In this document: positions 45,963-51,594 of the stretch, piece by piece
How positions within the stretch are numbered: the stretch's first letter is position 1
How the letters are laid out: each line of letters starts with the position of its first letter
Assembly (NCBI GenBank): GCA_028869385.1
Contig: JAGWSR010000091.1
Coordinates: forward strand, 1-51,594
DNA: 51,594 nucleotides
From: a bacterium
GTDB lineage: Bacteria > Vulcanimicrobiota > Vulcanimicrobiia > Vulcanimicrobiales > Vulcanimicrobiaceae
Direction: 5' to 3'
The notes under the pieces: model-generated
The model's input: the letters and a program-made list of their open reading frames with translations, nothing else
Database searches by the model: none
What the model was told of the DNA's origin: nothing
Made by a program: the position numbers and the translations under genes

Positions 45963-47189
45963 ATGATTGGGTTCTGGATCCTTGCCGGCGCGTGCTTGCT
46001 GGTGGACGCGCTCTTCGCGCTACGCAGCGTGGAGATCGCGCGGCGTTCGCGCGCCGCGCTTCGACAGGCTCCCCTTCGACAAGCTCCCCTTCGACAAGCT
46101 CAGGGTGACACGCGACAGGCTCCCCTTCGACAGGCTCAGGGTGACACGCGACAGGCTCGGGGTGACGTGGGCGCGGGGGTGTCGGTGGTGGTGCCTGCGC
46201 GGGATGAGGAGCGGCAGATCGAACCGTGCGTTCGCTCCTTGCTTGCCATGGGCGCGGAACTGCGCGAGGTGATCGTGGTCGACGATCGTTCGAGCGATGC
46301 CACCGCGGCGATCGTCGAACGCATCGCGCGTGACGATGCGCGGCTGCGTCTCGTGCGCGGTGAGGAACTTCCCGAGGGATGGGTCGGGAAGCCGTGGGCG
46401 ATCGAGCAAGGCGTTCGCGCGGCGAGCGGTGACTGGCTGCTCTTCACCGACGCCGATACCGAGCACGAGCCGACGTCGCTTGCAGCGGCCCTCGCCTATG
46501 CGCGCGAGCACGAGCTCGACGCGGTGAGCCTCTTGACCGAACAGACGATGCGCACCCAGGCGGAGCGCATCGTGCTGCCGAGCATTCTGTGGGCGATCGC
46601 CGTCGGCACCGGCCCGCTCGACGACGTCAACGATCCAGCACGCGCGAACGCGCTCTTCAACGGGCAGTACATCCTGATCCGGCGCGCCGCATACGACGGC
46701 ATCGGCGGCCATCGCGCGGTTCGCGCCGAGATCGCCGAGGATCTCGAGCTCGCGCGGCGCTTCAAGGCCGACGGACGCTTTCGGACCGCGCTCGTCGGCG
46801 CGAGCGGGCTGGTGCGCACGCGCATGTACCGCTCGTTCGCCGAGATCTGGCACGGCTTCGTCAAGAACTTCGCCCTTGGCGTGCGGGGCGAGCCGTGGCT
46901 CGCCGCGGCGGCGCTCGCCGCCTTCGCGCTCTTCTCACCGGTGCAGCCGCTCGCGTTCATCGCGGCGCTCGCGCTGCATGCTTGGGCGCCCGCGGCGGCG
47001 CTCGGCGCCGGAATGCTCGCGGCGATGGCGGCGGCGGCCTACGGGATGCGCCGCTTCGGCTTTGCGCGCGGCGGGGCGTGGTGGCTGCTCCTCGGAAGCG
47101 GGGTGCTCACCGCGATCTTTGTAACCTCGCTCGTCGCGCACGCGCGCGGAGGGGTCACCTGGCGCGGGCGGCGCTACGCGCGGCCGTAA
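45963..47189 (+). CDS. Glycosyltransferase family 2, with a repeat inserted near the N-terminus
   Basis: 408 residues from ATG 45963. A signal-anchor-like helix (about 1-22) is followed by residues 33-68 made of RQAPLRQA and LRQAQGDT repeats encoded by the dispersed repeat. The GT2 core follows: VSVVVPARDEE, VVDDRSSDAT and LLFTDADTEHEP, where DAD binds metal. Three to four membrane helices lie at the C-terminus. The overall plan is like membrane GT2 enzymes of carotenoid or hopanoid glycosylation, but the acceptor is unknown. The insertion keeps the frame. Confidence 0.88.
   Translation: MIGFWILAGACLLVDALFALRSVEIARRSRAALRQAPLRQAPLRQAQGDTRQAPLRQAQGDTRQARGDVGAGVSVVVPARDEERQIEPCVRSLLAMGAELREVIVVDDRSSDATAAIVERIARDDARLRLVRGEELPEGWVGKPWAIEQGVRAASGDWLLFTDADTEHEPTSLAAALAYAREHELDAVSLLTEQTMRTQAERIVLPSILWAIAVGTGPLDDVNDPARANALFNGQYILIRRAAYDGIGGHRAVRAEIAEDLELARRFKADGRFRTALVGASGLVRTRMYRSFAEIWHGFVKNFALGVRGEPWLAAAALAAFALFSPVQPLAFIAALALHAWAPAAALGAGMLAAMAAAAYGMRRFGFARGGAWWLLLGSGVLTAIFVTSLVAHARGGVTWRGRRYARP
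46059..46167 (-). repeat. Dispersed repeat, copy C, inside the GT2 coding sequence
   Basis: About six imperfect units of the family, in the orientation CTTCGACAGGCTC...GGGTGACA. The order is short, short, full, truncated, full, truncated. The full units end in CAGGGTGACA, the reverse complement of the TGTCACCCTG start seen at 41. The tract is translated in frame as residues 33-68 of the glycosyltransferase. Confidence 0.9.
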
Positions 47190-47242
47190 AGGCGGCACCC
47201 CGCACGGGGATTTCCTCGTGGTTGATAAATTTAACAGCCCTT

Positions 47243-48586
47243 ATGGAAACGGCAGCTCCCGAACAACGCGTCACGATGGACGAGATCACCGCGCTCGCCA
47301 AGCGCCGCGGCTTCATCTTCCAGTCGAGCGAGATTTACGGCGGCATCAACGGCTTCTGGGATTACGGTCCCCTCGGTTCGATCCTCAAGCGTAACGTCAA
47401 GAATGCCTGGTGGCGCGAGAACGTGGAGCTGCGCGACGACGTCGTCGGCTTCGATTCCTCGATCATCATGCATCCGCTCACCTGGAAGGCCTCGGGGCAC
47501 GTGGACGCGTTCCACGACAAGCTCGTGGACTGCAAGGTGTGCAAGCACCGTTTCCGTTTCGACCACCTCAAAGATCCGAATCAATGCCCGGATTGCGGGA
47601 GCAAAGGCAGCTTCACCGAGCCGCGCAACTTCAACCTGATGATGAAGACGCAGATCGGGCCGATGGAGGACACGGCATCGGTCGCGTACTTGCGTCCGGA
47701 GACCGCTCAGGGCATCTTCGTCAACTTCAAGAACGTCTATCAGACCGCGCGCAAGCGCCCGCCGTTCGGCATCGCGCAGATCGGCAAGTCGTTCCGCAAC
47801 GAGATCACGCCCGGCAATTTCACGTTCCGCGTGCGCGAGTTCGAACAGGCGGAGCTCGAGTATTTCGTTCCCGACGACGGCAAGGATATGGACGCGTTCC
47901 AGGGCTGGGTCGAACGCCGCAAGGCGTGGTACTCGCAGTACGGCGTCAAGCCCGACCGCCTGCGCTTCTACGAACTGAACCCCGAAGAGCGCCCGCATTA
48001 CGCGAAGGCCGGCATCGATGTCGAGTATCTCTTTCCGTGGGGCTGGGGCGAACTCGAATCCATCGCGCACCGCGGCACGTACGATCTCGACGCGCACATG
48101 AACCTCTCGGGCAAGGATCTGCGCTTCTTCGACGAGGCCTCGAAGACGCATTACACGCCGATTCTCATCGAAAGTTCGGCCGGCATGGACCGCACGACGC
48201 TCACCATGCTGATCGACGCCTACGAGAAGGAGAAGAGCGTCGATCCCAACGGCAAGGAAACCGAACGCGTCGTGCTGCGGTTCCATCCGTATATCGCTCC
48301 GGTGCAGCTCGCGGTCTTCTCGCTCGCGCGCAACAAGCCGGATCTCGTCGAGCGCGCTCGGTCGATCGAGGGTGCGTTACGCCCGCACTTCCGCTCGCAG
48401 TACGACGAAGGAAATATCGGCCAACTCTATCGCCGCCAAGACGAGATCGGAACGCCGTTCTGCGTCACCGTCGATTACGAGACGCTCGATGACGGCACGG
48501 TGACCGTGCGCGAGCGCGACTCGATGCGGCAAGAGCGCGTCGCCGCCGACGCACTCGACCGATTCTTCCGCGAGCGTTTGGGATAA
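47243..48586 (+). CDS. glyQS: Glycyl-tRNA synthetase, one-chain (alpha2) type
   Basis: Charges tRNA-Gly; class II, 447 residues, alpha2 type. The N-terminus FIFQSSEIYGGINGFWDYGP is characteristic. Four cysteines (C97, C100, C115, C118) form a likely zinc knuckle inside the insertion. Motif 2 is GIAQIGKSFRNEITP, and motif 3 lies near LIESSAGMDRTTL. A C-terminal anticodon-binding domain follows. No ribosome site stands before ATG 47243; a possible -10 (TAAATT, 47226-47231) would give a leader of about five bases. ppdK follows after 17 bases. Confidence 0.96.
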   Translation: METAAPEQRVTMDEITALAKRRGFIFQSSEIYGGINGFWDYGPLGSILKRNVKNAWWRENVELRDDVVGFDSSIIMHPLTWKASGHVDAFHDKLVDCKVCKHRFRFDHLKDPNQCPDCGSKGSFTEPRNFNLMMKTQIGPMEDTASVAYLRPETAQGIFVNFKNVYQTARKRPPFGIAQIGKSFRNEITPGNFTFRVREFEQAELEYFVPDDGKDMDAFQGWVERRKAWYSQYGVKPDRLRFYELNPEERPHYAKAGIDVEYLFPWGWGELESIAHRGTYDLDAHMNLSGKDLRFFDEASKTHYTPILIESSAGMDRTTLTMLIDAYEKEKSVDPNGKETERVVLRFHPYIAPVQLAVFSLARNKPDLVERARSIEGALRPHFRSQYDEGNIGQLYRRQDEIGTPFCVTVDYETLDDGTVTVRERDSMRQERVAADALDRFFRERLG

Positions 48587-48603
48587 GGAGCAGCACGACG
48601 ACG

Positions 48604-51261
48604 ATGAACGCACCCAAGTACGTGTATTTCTTCGAAGAAGGCGATGGCTCCATGAAGGAGCTGCTCGGCGGCAAGGGTGCGGGCCTCGCCGAGATGACCC
48701 GCGCCGGGCTTCCGGTGCCGGAAGGCTTCATCATCACGACGCAGGCGTGCTTGCGTTTCTACGACGCGCAGCGCCGCTTCCCCGAGGGGCTCGACGAGCA
48801 GCTCGCGCAGGCGATGCGCGATCTCGAGGGGCGCATCGGCAAGCGCTTCGGCGATCCGAGCGATCCGCTCCTCGTCTCGGTGCGTTCGGGCGCGCGCGTC
48901 TCGATGCCGGGCATGATGGACACGATCCTCAACCTCGGGCTCAACGACGCAACGGTGGCGGGTCTCGCGACGCTCACCAACAACGAGCGCTTTGCGTGGG
49001 ACGCCTACCGCCGGTTCATCACGATGTTCTCGTCGGTCGTGCTCGATGTCGATAAAGAGCACTTCGAAGAGCTGATCGAGGAGCGCAAGCGCGAACTCGG
49101 CGTGAAGAACGATCCCGAGCTCGACGCCGATTCGTGGAAGGCGCTCGTCGAACGCTTCAAGAGCGTCGTACGCGAGCAGGCTAAGCGGGAATTTCCGCAA
49201 GACGTCGGCGAGCAACTGCACCTCGCGATCCAAGCCGTCTTCGACTCGTGGAACTCCAAACGCGCGATCGACTATCGCCGCTTCAACAAGATCTCCGATG
49301 ACTGGGGCACCGCGGTGAGCGTGGTGCAGATGGTCTTCGGCAACATGGGCGATGATTCGGGAACGGGCGTCGCGTTCACGCGCGACCCGAACACGGGCGA
49401 GAACGTGCTCTTCGGCGAGTATCTCGTCAACGCGCAAGGCGAGGATGTCGTCGCGGGCATCCGTACCCCGCAGAAAATCGCCGATTTGGAGCGTTCGCAA
49501 CCGGCGATCTACAAGCAGTTCCAAGAGATCGCGCACCGTCTCGAACGCCACTATCGAGAGATGCAGGATCTCGAGTTCACGGTCGAACGCGGCAAGCTCT
49601 TCATGCTGCAGACGCGCACCGGCAAACGCAGCGCCGAGGCCGCGGTGAAGATCGCGATCGATCTGGTGAACGAAGGTCTGATCGATAAGAAGACCGCGGT
49701 CGGCCGCGTGAGCGCGCAATCGCTCGATCAGCTCTTCCACGCGAAGATCGATACGAACGAACACTTCGACGTCGCGGCGCACGGCCTCAACGCGTCGCCC
49801 GGCGCGGCGGCGGGTCAGATCGTCTTCACCGCCGACGACGCGGTGGCGTGGAAAGAGGCGGGCAAACCGACGATCCTCGTGCGCGTCGAGACGACGCCCG
49901 ACGACGTGCACGGCATGATCGCCGCACGCGGCGTCCTCACCGCGAAGGGCGGCGCCACCTCGCACGCCGCCGTCGTCGCGCGCGGCATGGGCAAGCCGTG
50001 CGTCGCGGGCTGCGACGCGCTGCAGATCGACCGCCGCAACAAGACGCTCTCGCTCAACGGCTCGACGCTGCACGAAGGCGACTGGCTCACGATCGACGGC
50101 ACCACGGGCAACGTGGTCGTCGGCCAACTGCAGCTCATCGATGCGCCGACCGCGCTCCCGGCCTGGCTTTCGACGTTCCTGTCGTGGGCGGACGAAGTTC
50201 GGCGGATGCAGGTTTGGGCGAACGCCGATACGCCGGAGGACGCGCGCAAGGCGCGCGAACTCGGTGCGCAGGGCATCGGCCTCTGCCGCACGGAGCACAT
50301 GTTCATGCAGCAAGATCGCCTTCCGATCGTGCAGCAGATGATCCTCGCGAACACGCCCGACGCGCGCGCGCAGGCGCTCACGAAGTTGCTGCCGTTTCAA
50401 CGCGAAGACTTCGTCGGCATCCTCGAGGCGATGGCGGGCTATCCCGTGACGATTCGTCTGCTCGATCCGCCGCTGCATGAGTTTTTGCCCTCGCTCGAAG
50501 AGTTGCTCGTCGAGACGACCGAACTGCGCCTCACCAAGGGCGTGGAATCGCCGGAGTACCTCGCCAAAGAGACGATGCTTAAGCGCGTACAGCAACTCCA
50601 CGAGCAGAATCCGATGCTCGGTCTGCGCGTCTGTCGGTTAGGAATTCTCTACCCGGAGATCTATGCGATGCAGGTGCGCGCGATCTTCGAAGCCGCGTGT
50701 GAGCTCAAGAAGCGCGGCGTTGACGCGCGCCCCGAAGTGATGATTCCGGGCGTGGGACCGGCCGAAGAGATGCGCGCCACGCACGACGCGGCGAAGGCCG
50801 TCGCCGACGAGGTACTCGCGCATCACGAGACGACGCTCGCGTATCACATCGGTACGATGATCGAGTTGCCGCGCGCGTGCGTCGTCGCCGACGACCTCGC
50901 GCGGACGGCACAATTCTTCTCGTTCGGCACGAACGACCTCACGCAGACGACGTACGGCTACAGCCGCGACGATGCCGAGGCGACCTTCATTCCGGTCTAT
51001 CTCGATAAGAAGATCCTCAAGGACGATCCGTTTCAGGTGCTCGACCGTCGCGGCGTCGGTTCGCTGATGCGCGAAGCCGTCAAACTCGGACGCGAGGCGC
51101 GTCCCGACATCAAGATCGGCATCTGCGGCGAGCACGGCGGCGAGCCGTCGAGCGTGGCCTTCTGCGATTCGCTCGGCCTCGACTACGTGTCGTGCTCTCC
51201 CTATCGCGTGCCGATCGCACGGCTCGCCGCGGCGCAAGCGACGCTCGGTGCGTTGAAGTAG
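48604..51261 (+). CDS. ppdK: Pyruvate, phosphate dikinase
   Basis: Interconverts pyruvate, ATP and phosphate with phosphoenolpyruvate, AMP and diphosphate. 885 residues. The ATP-grasp domain starts with KGAGLAEMTRAGLPVPEGF. The phosphohistidine domain has H454 in GGATSHAAVVARGMGKPC. The C-terminal TIM barrel holds the catalytic Cys841 (ICGEHGGEPSS). AAGGAG lies upstream of ATG 48604. The reversible enzyme supports gluconeogenesis or pyrophosphate-using glycolysis. The gene is probably cotranscribed with glyQS. Confidence 0.97.
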   Translation: MNAPKYVYFFEEGDGSMKELLGGKGAGLAEMTRAGLPVPEGFIITTQACLRFYDAQRRFPEGLDEQLAQAMRDLEGRIGKRFGDPSDPLLVSVRSGARVSMPGMMDTILNLGLNDATVAGLATLTNNERFAWDAYRRFITMFSSVVLDVDKEHFEELIEERKRELGVKNDPELDADSWKALVERFKSVVREQAKREFPQDVGEQLHLAIQAVFDSWNSKRAIDYRRFNKISDDWGTAVSVVQMVFGNMGDDSGTGVAFTRDPNTGENVLFGEYLVNAQGEDVVAGIRTPQKIADLERSQPAIYKQFQEIAHRLERHYREMQDLEFTVERGKLFMLQTRTGKRSAEAAVKIAIDLVNEGLIDKKTAVGRVSAQSLDQLFHAKIDTNEHFDVAAHGLNASPGAAAGQIVFTADDAVAWKEAGKPTILVRVETTPDDVHGMIAARGVLTAKGGATSHAAVVARGMGKPCVAGCDALQIDRRNKTLSLNGSTLHEGDWLTIDGTTGNVVVGQLQLIDAPTALPAWLSTFLSWADEVRRMQVWANADTPEDARKARELGAQGIGLCRTEHMFMQQDRLPIVQQMILANTPDARAQALTKLLPFQREDFVGILEAMAGYPVTIRLLDPPLHEFLPSLEELLVETTELRLTKGVESPEYLAKETMLKRVQQLHEQNPMLGLRVCRLGILYPEIYAMQVRAIFEAACELKKRGVDARPEVMIPGVGPAEEMRATHDAAKAVADEVLAHHETTLAYHIGTMIELPRACVVADDLARTAQFFSFGTNDLTQTTYGYSRDDAEATFIPVYLDKKILKDDPFQVLDRRGVGSLMREAVKLGREARPDIKIGICGEHGGEPSSVAFCDSLGLDYVSCSPYRVPIARLAAAQATLGALK

Positions 51262-51289
51262 CAGGCTCGTTAGAGCGAGATGAGACCTT

Positions 51290-51319
51290 GCGGGTTCCGG
51301 CAGCGATGCCGGAACCCGC
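51290..51319 (+). terminator. GNRA-loop hairpin after ppdK
   Basis: A perfect 13-bp stem (51290-51302 with 51307-51319) closed by the tetraloop GCGA, 28 bases after the ppdK stop. No T-run follows, so it may end transcription with other factors or protect the 3' end. Confidence 0.6.
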
Positions 51320-51376
51320 GTCGTAGAGCGAGCGTTGTCCACCGCATCAACGTCTTATCTTCGGAGGCAACGTCTC

Positions 51377-51594
51377 ATGCACACGCTTCATCGTCTCGGA
51401 ACGCTCGCACTCGCCGCGGCGGTCGGCTTCGGCGGATATGCGTTCGTCGCGACCGTCGCGCCGGCCGCGGCTCGCGCCGACTGCGCCAGCAACGCGAACA
51501 TCTGGCAGGTACACCGCCACCTCGACGGTGCGATCGATCAACTCGGTCACGACGGCCACGACTACGGCGGTCATCGCGTCAACGCGATCGCCGA
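51377..51594 (+). CDS. Small His-rich secreted protein (partial, runs off the edge)
   Basis: At least 72 residues, cut by the window end. GGAGG (51363-51367) lies 9 bases before the ATG. The signal peptide ends near APAAARADC. The mature part begins ADCASNANIWQVHRHLDGAI and contains a His/Asp/Gly-rich stretch (LGHDGHDYGGHRVNAIA) like those of metal-binding or small envelope proteins. Function is unknown; the closeness to ppdK is probably chance given the hairpin between them. Confidence 0.8.
   Translation, partial: MHTLHRLGTLALAAAVGFGGYAFVATVAPAAARADCASNANIWQVHRHLDGAIDQLGHDGHDYGGHRVNAIA

Noticed and set aside
48475-50601. Open frame antisense to ppdK (708 codons)
   Set aside because: Same shadow effect; no ribosome site and no recognisable domain, while the plus-strand ppdK is certain.

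Overview
The window is GC-rich, almost fully coding DNA from a chromosome, with no tRNA, rRNA, CRISPR, prophage or transposase gene visible. The organism looks like a Gram-negative (diderm) bacterium. There is a TolC-type outer-membrane channel with a MacA-like adaptor, RodZ, two kinds of LPS/sugar glycosyltransferase, and menaquinone synthesis by the futalosine route. It also encodes RNase J, a one-chain glycyl-tRNA synthetase and pyruvate phosphate dikinase. This mixture fits a deep-branching, little-cultured phylum; Eremiobacterota/Vulcanimicrobiota (WPS-2) is my best guess. That is inference from gene content, not a sequence match.

Layout. 1-8.3 kb (minus): a DegP/HtrA-like protease, then a co-directional operon YIP1 protein > TolC > adaptor > two separate MacB-like permeases > ATPase. 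8.4-12 kb: RNase J, an EamA transporter, and a convergent, overlapping GT4 glycosyltransferase. 12-13.8 kb (minus): two paralogous proteins, each with two PilZ modules, leading into the GT4 gene. 13.9-15 kb: an isocitrate/isopropylmalate-dehydrogenase-family enzyme. 15-21 kb (plus): ftsK, a PAP2 phosphatase, then mqnE-mqnA-mqnC packed tightly. 21-24.3 kb (minus): a PAS-rich sensor and mnmA. 24.3-33.2 kb (plus): rodZ-like gene, yajQ, rimO, an LCP protein, a polysaccharide deacetylase, a small membrane protein, a proline/threonine-rich lipoprotein and a multi-GAF histidine kinase. 33.2-42.5 kb: secA, a GDPH-domain protein (minus), prfB with its frameshift site, a DUF2079 membrane protein, a GT9 glycosyltransferase (minus), ybjQ-like, family-4 UDG and rlmN. 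42.5-43.1 kb: the only gene-free stretch over 300 bases, rich in repeats and hairpins. 43.1-51.6 kb: small hypotheticals, cupin, NHL-repeat protein, GT2 glycosyltransferase, glyQS, ppdK and the start of a small His-rich secreted protein.

Main themes are envelope biogenesis (secA, ftsK, rodZ, LCP, deacetylase, glycosyltransferases, efflux), translation and tRNA/rRNA modification (prfB, glyQS, mnmA, rimO, rlmN) and likely cyclic-di-GMP response (four PilZ modules, YajQ). The items most worth a second look are:
- a dispersed 16-bp repeat family that is also translated inside a glycosyltransferase gene;
- the GDPH protein that resembles metal-induced autocleaving domains;
- the duplicated dual-PilZ pair;
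- a paired-hairpin element at 42.77-43.04 kb.
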